A DNA stretch of 37,901 bases from assembly GCF_021606685.1 (NCBI RefSeq), contig NZ_WKCB01000055.1, positions 1 through 37,901 of the forward strand. The letters are read 5' to 3'. Source of the DNA: Pseudomonas syringae. GTDB lineage: Bacteria > Pseudomonadota > Gammaproteobacteria > Pseudomonadales > Pseudomonadaceae. This document shows positions 1-7,244 of the stretch, in pieces; positions within the stretch are counted from its first letter, which is position 1, and every line of letters starts with the position of its first letter. The notes beneath the pieces were generated by a model. That model searched no databases, was not told where the DNA came from, and was given only the letters and a program-made list of their open reading frames with translations. The translations under genes were made by a program, and so were the position numbers.

Positions 1-341
1 ATGTGATCAACCAGATCAAAATCGAAAACCCACACCTGTGGGATGCCGAGATGAAGGAAGAAGCGACCCAGATGATCCTGCAAGGGACGCAACTGGAGAT
101 CGAATACGCGCGCGACACCATGCCACGCGGCGTGTTGGGCATGAACGCGGCGATGATGGAGGACTACCTCAAGTTCATCGCGAATCGTCGTTTGTCGCAG
201 ATTGGGTTGAAGGAAGAGTATCCGGGGACTACTAACCCGTTCCCGTGGATGAGCGAGATCATGGACTTGAAGAAAGAGAAGAATTTCTTTGAGACTCGGG
301 TGATTGAGTACCAGACCGGCGGCGCGCTGAGCTGGGATTGA
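1..341 (+). CDS. nrdB: Ribonucleoside-diphosphate reductase beta subunit, C-terminal part (5' end outside window)
   Basis: The frame is open from the left edge and gives about 112 residues matching the C-terminus of class Ia ribonucleotide reductase small subunits: a helical stretch with MNAAMMEDYLKFIANRRLSQ, then NPFPWMSEIMDLKKEKNFFE and the tail ending GALSWD. This subunit carries the di-iron tyrosyl radical and pairs with NrdA to reduce ribonucleoside diphosphates in the cytoplasm. The tail after the FFETRVIEYQ segment is the region that docks on the large subunit. The iron ligands and radical tyrosine lie upstream of the window and cannot be checked. A strong intrinsic terminator follows 23 bases after the stop, so this is the last gene of its transcript. 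The identification is confident. Confidence 0.93.
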   Translation, partial: VINQIKIENPHLWDAEMKEEATQMILQGTQLEIEYARDTMPRGVLGMNAAMMEDYLKFIANRRLSQIGLKEEYPGTTNPFPWMSEIMDLKKEKNFFETRVIEYQTGGALSWD

Positions 342-364
342 TTCCTCCACAAAGCAACACTCAG

Positions 365-391
365 AAGCCCTGACTCGTTCAGGGCTTTTTT
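365..391 (+). terminator. Intrinsic terminator after nrdB
   Basis: A perfect 9-bp stem (AAGCCCTGA / TCAGGGCTT) with a 5-nt loop is followed by a T run. It lies just downstream of the nrdB stop and would end the nrdB transcript. The first bases of the HNH remnant start immediately after the T tract. Confidence 0.9.
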
Positions 392-577
392 ATGTGCTGT
401 GAATGGCCACTTCTTGAAGCACATCAGGCTGACCACCTCGTCCAGAAGGGTTCGGATCGCATCACCAATGCTGTAGCCTTGTGTCCCAATTGCCATCAGC
501 GTTGTCACCGGTCGAGTGACCGGGAGTCTTTCACTCAAGCGCTTTACGCCAAGATCGGAAGATTGGCACGGGAGTAA
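392..577 (+). pseudogene. HNH endonuclease C-terminal remnant
   Basis: The 61-residue frame reads LLEAHQADHLVQKGSDRITNAVALCPNCHQRCH..., which is the C-terminal half of an HNH nuclease core (LEAHH..., then N..ALCPNCH..CH). In intact relatives the first motif is normally AHHI; here it reads AHQA, so the second metal- or catalysis-linked His is a Gln. The upstream zinc Cys pair and the N-terminal domain are missing: the frame closes at a stop inside the nrdB terminator stem. There is no convincing ribosome binding site. It looks like a decayed fragment and is probably not expressed as a functional nuclease. Homology is inferred from the motif only. Confidence 0.6.
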
Positions 578-638
578 TCTCCTGCTGTCACACCTGATGC
601 ACACCCAAAAAAATACTAGATAGGACCGAGGCCAACCC

Positions 639-1298
639 GTGAACCCAGACATGCTCGAAGCCGGCCCCATCGACGCCAAAGTACTCTCCGTCTTTGACTT
701 CGACGGCACCCTGACCCATCACGACAGTTTCGTGCCCTTCCTCAAGTTTGCCTTTGGCCCCGCTGAGTTCTACGGCCGGATGGTCAAGTTGGCGGTGCCT
801 GGGCTGCGTTTTTTGTTGCGGCAGATCAGCCGGGATGAGTTGAAGGCGCAGTTGATCCGCACCTTTATGACCGGGGTGGAGAAGGCGTGGGTGCAGCAGA
901 AGGCCGAGGAGTATTGCCAGCGCAATTGGGCGCGGTTGATGCGCCCGGCGGGGGTGTTGTCGGTGGAGCAGGAGTTGGGCTCGGGCGCGGTGGTGACGCT
1001 GTGTTCTGCGTCGCCGGCGTTGGTGTTGCAACCGTTTGCGGATCGGCTGGGGATCAAGTTGATTGGCACTGAGCTTGAGGTGGTCGATGGGGTGTTGACC
1101 GGCAAGCTCACCGGGAACAACTGCCGCTGTGAGAACAAGGTGCTGCGGCTTGAGGCGGTGTATGGGGATTTGGGCGAGTATCGGCTGCGGGCTTGGGGCG
1201 ATACGCGTGGGGATCGAGAGTTGTTGGCGGCGGCGCAGGATGCGCATTTTCGGCATTTTCATGTGAAGAAGAAAAAGCGGGCGCGGTTGCAGCGCTGA
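639..1298 (+). CDS. HAD-superfamily phosphatase (subfamily IB, SerB-like)
   Basis: A 219-residue HAD hydrolase. Motif I is DFDGT at residues 20-24 (nucleophile D20, acid/base D22). Motif II is the Ser in LCSASP, motif III the Lys in ENKVLRL, and motif IV appears as the acidic GDTRGD near residue 188. The helical cap lies between motifs I and II (about residues 30-110). Family IB members dephosphorylate small phosphomonoesters such as phosphoserine; the substrate here cannot be told. The start is GTG at 639, with a modest GAG-containing site upstream; an ATG at 651 is an alternative. The C-terminus is very basic (HVKKKKRARLQR). The second half is rich in G and TTG leucine codons compared with its neighbours. 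It stands alone between the HNH remnant and a REP-like sequence. Confidence 0.8.
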   Translation: MNPDMLEAGPIDAKVLSVFDFDGTLTHHDSFVPFLKFAFGPAEFYGRMVKLAVPGLRFLLRQISRDELKAQLIRTFMTGVEKAWVQQKAEEYCQRNWARLMRPAGVLSVEQELGSGAVVTLCSASPALVLQPFADRLGIKLIGTELEVVDGVLTGKLTGNNCRCENKVLRLEAVYGDLGEYRLRAWGDTRGDRELLAAAQDAHFRHFHVKKKKRARLQR

Positions 1299-1330
1299 TA
1301 CGGGCGGATGGGGTCGGCGAGGAAACCGAG

Positions 1331-1373
1331 GCGATCCCTTCGCAGCCTCGCTGGGGCTCGACAGCTCCCACAG
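1331..1373. repeat. REP-like intergenic palindrome (single copy)
   Basis: The segment containing GCAGCCTCGCTGGGGCTCGA followed by CAGCTCCCACA resembles a short extragenic repeat common in fluorescent pseudomonads. It can fold imperfectly (GCCTCGCTGGGGCTCG). It lies between the HAD gene and the following unknown gene. The family assignment is from memory of its typical form. Confidence 0.5.
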
Positions 1374-1459
1374 TTTGATCGGTGTCAGGCTGGGGAGCAC
1401 ACTAGCATGGGTGCTAGGAGGCTAGTTCTCAGGTTCTTGCTGATATTTGCGCGGGTTCC

Positions 1460-1473
1460 CGCTATTAATAGCG
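1460..1473. promoter_or_regulatory. Perfect 14-bp palindrome upstream of the zinc-ribbon-like gene
   Basis: CGCTATTAATAGCG is a perfect palindrome centred on TTAA, ending 24 bases before the ATG at 1498. Its position suggests an operator or a promoter-proximal protein site. A second, looser inverted repeat (CTAGCA-4 nt-TGCTAG) lies at 1402-1417. The binding protein is unknown. Confidence 0.45.
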
Positions 1474-1497
1474 AAACTTCTCACGGACCCGAGCCCC

Positions 1498-2445
1498 ATG
1501 AAATTCGACACGGCCTACTGTCTGAGTCTCGAGGACAAGCTGTCGATCTACGACGTTCGAGACTTGAATTTCGACGAAACCACCGAGTTCGATTCCGACC
1601 AAGACAGCTTCCTGTGCCCCAACGACGAATGCCGCGCAGCGTTCGATACGGGCAATACGCTGAGCACGTTCAACGCTAAAAACGTCAACTATCAGCGCAC
1701 CCCGCACTTCAAGAACAAGACCAGCACCCGGCATATCGACGGCTGCCGCTACGCCAGCAGCTACAAGGCGGCGAGCGGCGAAAGTGACGATGAGCGTGAG
1801 GACCATTTCCCCTCGGAATTTGTGCTGACGCGGCGTCAGTACCCGCGCAAAACACCGGGTGCGGGTACCGACGGGCAAATCCCACAAGAGCCTGCGAAGC
1901 TGCCTTCAAATCGAGTCTCCACATCCCACGGTGGTAGTGACACCACGCCGGACAGAACCAGCATCTTCGCGCACCCGGTGGAATGTTATGTGTCGAACAT
2001 CGATGACAAAGACACGCTCAAGGCAATGCCCCTCAAGATCGTCGATCACACCGCCACCTATTGGACGTTTTTCAAGAAGATCGAATACCTGCAAGACAAC
2101 AAGGGCCTGATCTACTGGGGCAAGATCAAGGCGATCAAGGACTACACCAGCAGCTTTCGCATCGACTTCGAAAAGAAGGTATGGCTCGACAAGAAGCCCT
2201 ACTCGGTCAACGTCTACCTGAGCAAAAAACTCATCGATACCTACCGCAAGCGCACGGCATTCCTGGAGCAGATCAAGGCTGCGGTAGACAGCGAGCGGGC
2301 GTTGTATTGCTTCTTCTACGGGGTGACGCCAGCGTTGAAACAGGTGCCCAGCAAGAAGAACCCCGAGCAGACGTTCGGGGTGTTCAGCGCAAATATCGAG
2401 AACCTGGATCACCTGATTATCCGGGAGGCGCCTGGGGTGGAGTGA
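1498..2445 (+). CDS. Hypothetical protein with putative N-terminal zinc ribbon
   Basis: 315 residues that I do not recognise as a named family. Residues about 38-85 contain CPNDEC followed some 30 residues later by PHFKNKTSTRHIDGC, a Cys/Cys...His/His/Cys spacing like the zinc-binding N-terminal modules that precede nuclease-like or CoiA-like domains. A low-complexity polar linker (about 95-150, rich in S, T, D, P) separates it from a C-terminal domain (about 155-310) with alternating hydrophobic and aromatic residues and the segment WTFFKKIEYLQDNKGLIYWG, which looks beta-rich. There is no signal peptide or membrane segment. The start at ATG 1498 is chosen because the zinc-like module follows directly; an upstream in-frame TTG at 1447 would run through the palindrome at 1460-1473. 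It appears monocistronic. Zinc binding and any nucleic-acid role are inference. Confidence 0.75.
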   Translation: MKFDTAYCLSLEDKLSIYDVRDLNFDETTEFDSDQDSFLCPNDECRAAFDTGNTLSTFNAKNVNYQRTPHFKNKTSTRHIDGCRYASSYKAASGESDDEREDHFPSEFVLTRRQYPRKTPGAGTDGQIPQEPAKLPSNRVSTSHGGSDTTPDRTSIFAHPVECYVSNIDDKDTLKAMPLKIVDHTATYWTFFKKIEYLQDNKGLIYWGKIKAIKDYTSSFRIDFEKKVWLDKKPYSVNVYLSKKLIDTYRKRTAFLEQIKAAVDSERALYCFFYGVTPALKQVPSKKNPEQTFGVFSANIENLDHLIIREAPGVE

Positions 2446-2460
2446 CGGGGCGCGAAAACG

Positions 2461-2477
2461 CTGGATAAAAAATCCAG
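2461..2477. promoter_or_regulatory. CTGGAT/ATCCAG inverted repeat
   Basis: A 6-bp perfect inverted repeat with a 5-A loop lies 15 bases after the zinc-ribbon-like gene and 20 bases before the LexA-type box. It could be a weak transcript end or part of the operator region of the following HTH gene. It is one base longer than the LexA spacing. Confidence 0.3.
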
Positions 2478-2497
2478 TTGATGAGCGGTCAAAACAA

Positions 2498-2513
2498 CTG
2501 TACAAAAACACAG
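2498..2513 (+). promoter_or_regulatory. LexA (SOS) box
   Basis: CTGTACAAAAACACAG fits the gammaproteobacterial LexA operator CTG-N10-CAG with the A/T-rich centre typical of Pseudomonas sites. It differs from CTGTATAAAAATACAG at only two positions. A -10-like TATAGT (2514-2519) abuts it, so bound LexA would block RNA polymerase. The start codon of the HTH gene is 40 bases downstream. Confidence 0.7.
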
Positions 2514-2552
2514 TATAGTTTGTCCTCCCCCGTCGAACCCTGGAGAAATTCC

Positions 2553-2933
2553 ATGTCCTCTCTGGCAATGAGCTCTTTTGTAGATCAGCAGATCGTCCTG
2601 CATCAATTCACCGCCAAGCACAGCGTACAGGCCCGCGCGATGCTGGGCTGGAGCCGTGACGAGCTTGCCCGCCAGGCTGGCGTGACGGTGGAGGCGCTTC
2701 AACAGTTTGAGAGTCAGGGCGACGGCGGTGATGAAACCCGGCTGGCCTTGGCGTTCCGCCTGGAGGCTGAGGGGCTGGTGTTCTTCCCGGGGTTTGCTCC
2801 GGGGTGGGGCATGAGTGCGCGCAAGTTCGAGACTAAACCCGCCGAACCCACCGCCAAAAATATTATCTCGCGGCTGATGGGCTCAACAACGGCCTCAATT
2901 GACTCAGCAACGCCTCAACCGAATGGTGCGTAG
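2553..2933 (+). CDS. Small XRE-type helix-turn-helix protein behind a LexA-type box
   Basis: 126 residues. Residues about 25-80 (ARAMLGWSRDELARQAGVTV, then LQQFESQG and LAFRLEAEGLVFFPG) match the compact Cro/C1-type HTH of small DNA-binding proteins that have an RAxLGWS..ELA..AGVS core. The remaining C-terminal 45 residues are polar and look disordered. The start at ATG 2553 is preferred because a TGGAGA ribosome site sits 6 bases upstream; an in-frame TTG at 2478 would place the LexA-type box inside the coding region. The gene has no partner in the same direction. Regulation by DNA damage is inferred from the LexA-type box. Its target genes are unknown. Confidence 0.8.
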   Translation: MSSLAMSSFVDQQIVLHQFTAKHSVQARAMLGWSRDELARQAGVTVEALQQFESQGDGGDETRLALAFRLEAEGLVFFPGFAPGWGMSARKFETKPAEPTAKNIISRLMGSTTASIDSATPQPNGA

Positions 2934-3049
2934 TGTCCAGCCGCATCACCGGACAGGCCAGCGCCTTCAGCCAGCTTTCATGTCAACGCCGGCTGCGTAG
3001 GCTGTGAGTGCCGTGGTCTTAACGCGCGGCCCAGGCCAGCAAGGCAAGG

Positions 3050-3814
3050 CTATTGAAGGCACCGGGAGCCCCTTGCAGCTGCGGCAATGTTCAGACCCGG
3101 CAGGCGGCGATACTCCCGGACCAGTGCCGCCAGGGAGCCCCCTGCCCAGCGCGCGCCATAGAACCAAAGCGTGGCGCCCTCCTCCAGTGGCTCACTCAAG
3201 CCTGGGTAGCCACTCCAGCACGCTGCATGAAACGCAGCACTGCGGCTGTCGGACACCAGGGCATCCAACCGGTATTCGCTAATATGTTCGTCGATTTCAT
3301 TGCGGGTGTGCAGGTTGAACTGCAGGGCGCTATCGACCCGCTGCGCAGGTACGGGCACCAGGTGCACGCCGGCCTGGCGCAGGGTGTCCAGCACTCGTAG
3401 GAAGGCTGCCGTGTGTTCGATCGGCTCGCGACGATTGCCCTGCATCCATTGGTCAGCGAACCCTATACGCCGGCCGGCCAGGGCCTGCTCGGCCTTGTGG
3501 CGGCTGTTGTTCTGCACCAGGGGCACCTCCATCATTACCGACCCCGTGGGGTCGATTCCGCTCAAGGCCACCAATGACAATGACGGATCACGTATGGGCT
3601 TGAGCGGCAGGGCCGGTGTGTCATAACCAGGAATCGGCACCCTGCCCTTGCCGTGGATATCCGCGCCAGGATCGACACCAAAGTCGATGCCGCGCGGGGT
3701 CACCTGATTGATGAGGGGCAACACACGCGCTACCGACGCCGGCGGCGTCTGCGCCGCGTGCACAAAGGGGCTTGGCCCGCCTGTGTGCCAAAGCTTGGTG
3801 AATGTGTCGTCCAT
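3050..3814 (-). CDS. Amidase-like protein lacking the catalytic core
   Basis: 254 residues. The C-terminal two thirds resemble the C-terminal part of amidase-signature enzymes: RRIGFADQWMQG, a helix with AAFLRVLDTLRQAGVHLVPV, then LHTRNEIDEHISEYRLDALVSD and AACWSGYPGLSEP, the last corresponding to the GYP segment near the active site of amidases. The glycine- and serine-rich signature with the Lys-Ser-Ser triad is absent, so it cannot be a normal amidase. It may be a deletion derivative or a protein that has kept the fold for another use. The start at 3814 (ATG GAC GAC) is chosen for a G-rich tract just upstream; GTG 3844 and ATG 3835 are alternatives. It lies on the same strand as the MBL hydrolase, 107 bases downstream of it. 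Confidence 0.55.
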   Translation of the reverse strand: MDDTFTKLWHTGGPSPFVHAAQTPPASVARVLPLINQVTPRGIDFGVDPGADIHGKGRVPIPGYDTPALPLKPIRDPSLSLVALSGIDPTGSVMMEVPLVQNNSRHKAEQALAGRRIGFADQWMQGNRREPIEHTAAFLRVLDTLRQAGVHLVPVPAQRVDSALQFNLHTRNEIDEHISEYRLDALVSDSRSAAFHAACWSGYPGLSEPLEEGATLWFYGARWAGGSLAALVREYRRLPGLNIAAAARGSRCLQ

Positions 3815-3921
3815 CAGAGCGCCCCCCCGAACCATGAATGTCACGGATCATCGCACCCTTGACTGCCCCCTGTCACAGCACTGAAACAGCTTGAAACTCC
3901 CTTTTTGTATGGTCTCTGCCG

Positions 3922-4980
3922 TCAACTCACAAGACGCTTCTGGACGTCTTGCGTTTCCACCTCCAGCCACCACGCATACCCGCGCTCCGGCTGATTCAAA
4001 CTGAACGCCTGCCCCATCGGCGGTGTGGTAATCGCCACATTACGCTCCCACGCCAGGGCCATGATGCGGTCAAAGGGTTCGTGCCAGGCATGGAACGCCA
4101 GGTCAAAGGTGCCGTTGTGAATCGGCAGCAGCCAACGGCCCTTGAGATCGATGTGCGCTTGCAGGGTTTGTTCGGGCTGCATGTGCACATGGGGCCAGTC
4201 GACGTTGTAAGCGCCTGTTTCCATCAGTGTCAGGTCGAAGGGCCCGTACTGTTCGCCGATGCGTTTGAAGCCATCGAAGTAGCCGGTGTCGCCACTGAAA
4301 AAGATCCGTCGCGCGCCATCGATCATCACCCAGGAACACCACAGGGTCTGGTTGGCATCAAACAGGCCACGCCCGGAAAAGTGCTGCGCAGGCGTGGCGA
4401 TAAAACGGATGCCATCCACCTCGGTGCCTTGCCACCAATCCAGCTGCCGGATTTTGTCGGCAGCCACGCCCCACTTGATCAACAGGTCGCCCACGCCCAA
4501 CGGTGCAAGAAAGTAGCGGGTCTTGTCGGCCAATTGGACGACAGCCTTGTGGTCCAAGTGGTCGTAGTGATTGTGGGAAAGAATCACCGCCTCCAGGGGC
4601 GGTAGTTCTTCAAGACTGATTGGCGGCTGGTGGAAACGCTTGGGCCCGGCCCAACTGAACGGCGAGGCGCGCTCGGCGAATACTGGGTCGGTCACCCAGA
4701 ACTTGCCACGCATTTTCAGCAATACCGTGGAATGCCCGAGGCGAAACACGCTGTGATCGGGGGCGGCCAACAATTGCTCGCGCGTCAGCGGTTGCACCGG
4801 AATATTGCCCACCGGCCGCGTGCTGCGTGGCTTGTTGAACAGCATGTTCCAGAAAATACGCAAGGTCTTGCCCAAGCCGCCATGCTGCACCGGGGCGTCA
4901 TTGCTGAAGTGCCCCTGGTCTTGCCCGGCAGGCTTGAGCGCCGCAGGCGAGGGCTTGAGACGGGATGAGACGGTGGCCAT
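3922..4980 (-). CDS. MBL-fold metal-dependent hydrolase (NAPE-PLD/UlaG-like)
   Basis: 352 residues with a complete metallo-beta-lactamase metal site: HNHYDH at 136-141, H200 in PAQHFSGRG, D231 in FSGDTGY and H288 in LLPIHNGTF. The insert with FHQPPISLEELPPLEAVILS and the WPHVHMQP segment are typical of the branch that contains N-acylphosphatidylethanolamine phospholipase D and bacterial RomA-like proteins. The likely activity is hydrolysis of a phosphodiester or lactone; the substrate is unknown. There is no clear signal peptide, so it is probably cytoplasmic. It is divergent from the TetR gene, and one of two matching operators (5013-5028) sits 32 bases upstream of its start, so TetR repression is likely. 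Confidence 0.85.
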   Translation of the reverse strand: MATVSSRLKPSPAALKPAGQDQGHFSNDAPVQHGGLGKTLRIFWNMLFNKPRSTRPVGNIPVQPLTREQLLAAPDHSVFRLGHSTVLLKMRGKFWVTDPVFAERASPFSWAGPKRFHQPPISLEELPPLEAVILSHNHYDHLDHKAVVQLADKTRYFLAPLGVGDLLIKWGVAADKIRQLDWWQGTEVDGIRFIATPAQHFSGRGLFDANQTLWCSWVMIDGARRIFFSGDTGYFDGFKRIGEQYGPFDLTLMETGAYNVDWPHVHMQPEQTLQAHIDLKGRWLLPIHNGTFDLAFHAWHEPFDRIMALAWERNVAITTPPMGQAFSLNQPERGYAWWLEVETQDVQKRLVS

Positions 4981-5012
4981 TGCAGAGTGACTCCTACGGT
5001 CGGCTCATAAAT

Positions 5013-5028
5013 TACACTGCACAGTGTA
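5013..5028. promoter_or_regulatory. Probable TetR operator 1 (MBL hydrolase side)
   Basis: TACACTGCACAGTGTA: two 7-bp arms in perfect inversion around a 2-bp centre, 32 bases upstream of the hydrolase start codon. Its near-copy at 5060-5075 and its position between a TetR gene and its divergent neighbour make it a strong candidate operator. Confidence 0.7.
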
Positions 5029-5059
5029 GTTTCAAGATTGCAACAAAATCCGGAGCAAG

Positions 5060-5075
5060 TAAACTGCCCAGTGTA
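5060..5075. promoter_or_regulatory. Probable TetR operator 2 (regulator side)
   Basis: TAAACTGCCCAGTGTA matches operator 1 at 14 of 16 positions and keeps the ACTG-2 nt-CAGT core. It ends 29 bases before the TetR start codon. Centre-to-centre distance to operator 1 is 47 bp. This suggests autoregulation as well as control of the hydrolase. Confidence 0.65.
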
Positions 5076-5104
5076 ATTTCCTCCTCAAGAGCTGAACGCC
5101 CCCC

Positions 5105-5731
5105 ATGACTGCGCCTCAACGCCTCACCGACCGCAAACGCGAAGCCATCGTGGCTGCCGCTATCGCCGAGTTTCGGGCTAACGGGTTCGAGGTCACCAGC
5201 ATGGACAAGATCGCCTCCACGGCGGGTGTTTCCAAACGCACGGTGTACAACCACTTCCCCAGCAAGGAGGAGTTATTCGCCGAAATCCTCCACCAACTCT
5301 GGGCCAGCAGCGTCGCTCAACTCGACATCGGCTATGTTGCCGAGCGCCCACTGCGCGAGCAATTGCAGGGCCTGCTGCAAGCCAAGATGAAGATGATGGC
5401 GGACGCCAACTTCCTCGACCTGGCCCGCGTCGCCATTGCCGCCACCATCCATTCACCCGAGCGCGCGCAAGATATGGTCAACCGCCTGAGCACGCGTGAG
5501 GAAGGCTTTACCCAATGGGTACGCGCCGCCCAGGAAGACGGCCGCCTTTCCTGCAGCGACCCGGCGTTTGCCGCCCACCAGATACAAAGCCTGCTCAAGG
5601 CCTTCGCGTTCTGGCCACAAATTACCTTGGGCCAACCCACGCTCGACGCCACCGCCCAAGCCGAGGTGATCGAGTCAGCCATAGACCTGTTCCTCGCCGG
5701 CTACGAAGTAAAGCCCTCTCAACCACTGTAA
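5105..5731 (+). CDS. TetR/AcrR family transcriptional repressor
   Basis: 208 residues. The N-terminal TetR DNA-binding domain is clear: REAIVAAAIAEFRANGFEVT, then SMDKIASTAGVSKRTVYNHF and PSKEELF at residues about 12-60. The C-terminal helical domain (65-205) would bind the inducer and form the dimer; its ligand is unknown. It is transcribed away from the MBL-fold hydrolase across a 124-base gap that holds two copies of a 16-bp palindrome, one near each start. This is the usual architecture for a local repressor of one target plus itself. A stem-loop with a T run follows the stop codon. Confidence in the family is high; in the target, moderate. Confidence 0.92.
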   Translation: MTAPQRLTDRKREAIVAAAIAEFRANGFEVTSMDKIASTAGVSKRTVYNHFPSKEELFAEILHQLWASSVAQLDIGYVAERPLREQLQGLLQAKMKMMADANFLDLARVAIAATIHSPERAQDMVNRLSTREEGFTQWVRAAQEDGRLSCSDPAFAAHQIQSLLKAFAFWPQITLGQPTLDATAQAEVIESAIDLFLAGYEVKPSQPL

Positions 5732-5767
5732 AACGCTGTTGCGCGAGCGACATCGCGCGTCGTTTTT
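5731..5767 (+). terminator. Intrinsic terminator after TetR gene
   Basis: GCGCGA-6 nt-TCGCGC with outer pairing AAACG/CGTTT is followed by five T. It starts at the last base of the TetR stop codon. The outer stem contains unpaired bases, so strength is uncertain. Confidence 0.6.
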
Positions 5768-5795
5768 GACGTATTCGCCCTCTGTTTTGCGCAAA

Positions 5796-5810
5796 TGGCC
5801 TCTAAGGCCA
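5796..5810. promoter_or_regulatory. TGGCCT-3 nt-AGGCCA palindrome upstream of the diguanylate cyclase
   Basis: A perfect 6-bp inverted repeat around CTA in the gap upstream of the diguanylate cyclase. It lies after the TetR terminator, so it belongs to the promoter region of the cyclase gene. A regulator operator is possible; no family is assigned. Confidence 0.35.
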
Positions 5811-5923
5811 CTGATTATTCCCACGCGGATAACTGACAATATTCACCGGTATTATCCGATCAACGGCTAATCCAGCGAATGCGCGTCGTCGTATCTGTGA
5901 AAAAGCAGCTGGACCAGGACTCT

Positions 5924-6982
5924 ATGGAAAACAGACAAGGCAAAGGGCGTTCATTTGCCAGGCGTATCTACAGGCCGAGGATCATCGGCAGCGCCATGTG
6001 CTGTCTCAGCGTAATTGCCGCGCTGTATCCGCTGGCAATGCCTGGCTGGATCTGGGCACTGCTGCTGGCCAATGGTTTTGTCTGGCCGCACCTGGCCTAT
6101 TTACTGGCGACCCGCGCCAACATCCCCTACGACGCCGAACAGCGCAACCTGGTGTATGACGCCCTGTTCAGTGGGTTCTGGGCCGCAACGCTGCAGTTCA
6201 CGCCCCTGACCACTGTGACCCTGCTGTCGATGGTCGCCATGAACAACGTCGCCGCCGGGGGTAAACGCCTGCTCATACGCGGCGCCGTGGCTCAGGTACT
6301 CGGCGTTGCCCTGGCCGGATTGCTGTTCGGGCTGCACTTCAACCCCACGGTGAGCCTGGTTCAGGTCTACGCCTGCCTGCCGATGTTGACCCTGTACCCC
6401 ATGGCCATCGGCATGGTCTGCTTTCAATTGGCAATCAAACTGTCCGAACACAAACGCGCGCTCAGCGCCCTGAGCCGCATCGACAGCCTCACCGGGCTGC
6501 TCAACCACGGTTCGTGGAAAGACCTGCTCAATCTCAAGTTCAACAAATGCCGGCAACAGCAGAGCCACGCCACCATCGCGCTGATCGACATTGATCACTT
6601 CAAGCAGATCAACGACACCCATGGCCATATCGTCGGGGATGCGGTGCTGCGCCAACTGAGCCTGGAACTGCGGCGCAACCTCAGGGAAAACGACCTGGCC
6701 GGCCGCTACGGTGGCGATGAGTTCTGTGTGATTCTTCCGCAAGTGCCCTTGGAACAAGCTGCGCAGGTGATGGAGCGCATGCGCGAAACCTTCAGCAATT
6801 ACCACCACCCGCACATCCCCGAACTGCGGGTCAGCCTGAGCATCGGCCTGGCGGATTTCCAACCGTTCTTCACCGATGCCGCCATGTGGCTGAGTGCAGC
6901 GGACCGCGCCCTGTATGCCGCCAAGGACACGGGGCGCAACCGCGTGAATACCAGCGACGAGAGGGTCGCCCGTTCCGCTTGA
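5924..6982 (+). CDS. MASE2-GGDEF diguanylate cyclase
   Basis: 352 residues from ATG 5924. Residues about 10-170 form a hydrophobic MASE2 sensor with several membrane segments (RRIYRPRIIGSAMCC, WIWALLLANGFVWPHLAYLL and later helices), as in AdrA-type cyclases. A GGDEF domain follows: SRIDSLTGLLNHGSW, then the intact motif GGDEF at 263-267 and an RxxD inhibitory site (R254 to D257) five residues before it. It should make cyclic di-GMP from two GTP at the inner membrane, with product feedback inhibition. ATG 5924 has AGGA close upstream; an ATG at 5879 would add 15 residues. The gene is alone, followed by a chemoreceptor gene. The signal sensed by MASE2 is not known. Confidence 0.9.
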   Translation: MENRQGKGRSFARRIYRPRIIGSAMCCLSVIAALYPLAMPGWIWALLLANGFVWPHLAYLLATRANIPYDAEQRNLVYDALFSGFWAATLQFTPLTTVTLLSMVAMNNVAAGGKRLLIRGAVAQVLGVALAGLLFGLHFNPTVSLVQVYACLPMLTLYPMAIGMVCFQLAIKLSEHKRALSALSRIDSLTGLLNHGSWKDLLNLKFNKCRQQQSHATIALIDIDHFKQINDTHGHIVGDAVLRQLSLELRRNLRENDLAGRYGGDEFCVILPQVPLEQAAQVMERMRETFSNYHHPHIPELRVSLSIGLADFQPFFTDAAMWLSAADRALYAAKDTGRNRVNTSDERVARSA

Positions 6983-7244
6983 GAACGCCCTGCTGCACCT
7001 CGTCTGAATCTTCCATGCAACGCCCCAAGCGATAGCATAATGCCGCCATTGGTCGCCGACCCGCAAAAGGTCCTGCCCCTTGGGCGAACTTCTGCTCAGG
7101 CTGATCACTCTGAACCCCTTGTTCCCCCCCATGCGTCAGCACCAGGAAGCTGACAATGAGCACGTCAACCGTAGGCCGCGAGACTTACGGAGGCAGGCAC
7201 CCTTACATGGAAAACCCATACGTTTGCTTGCCCGAGCTTCCGAC

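Noticed and set aside
2967..3167. A small open frame overlapping the end of the amidase-like gene
   Set aside because: It has no ribosome site and no family match. It overlaps the amidase-like protein in another frame.
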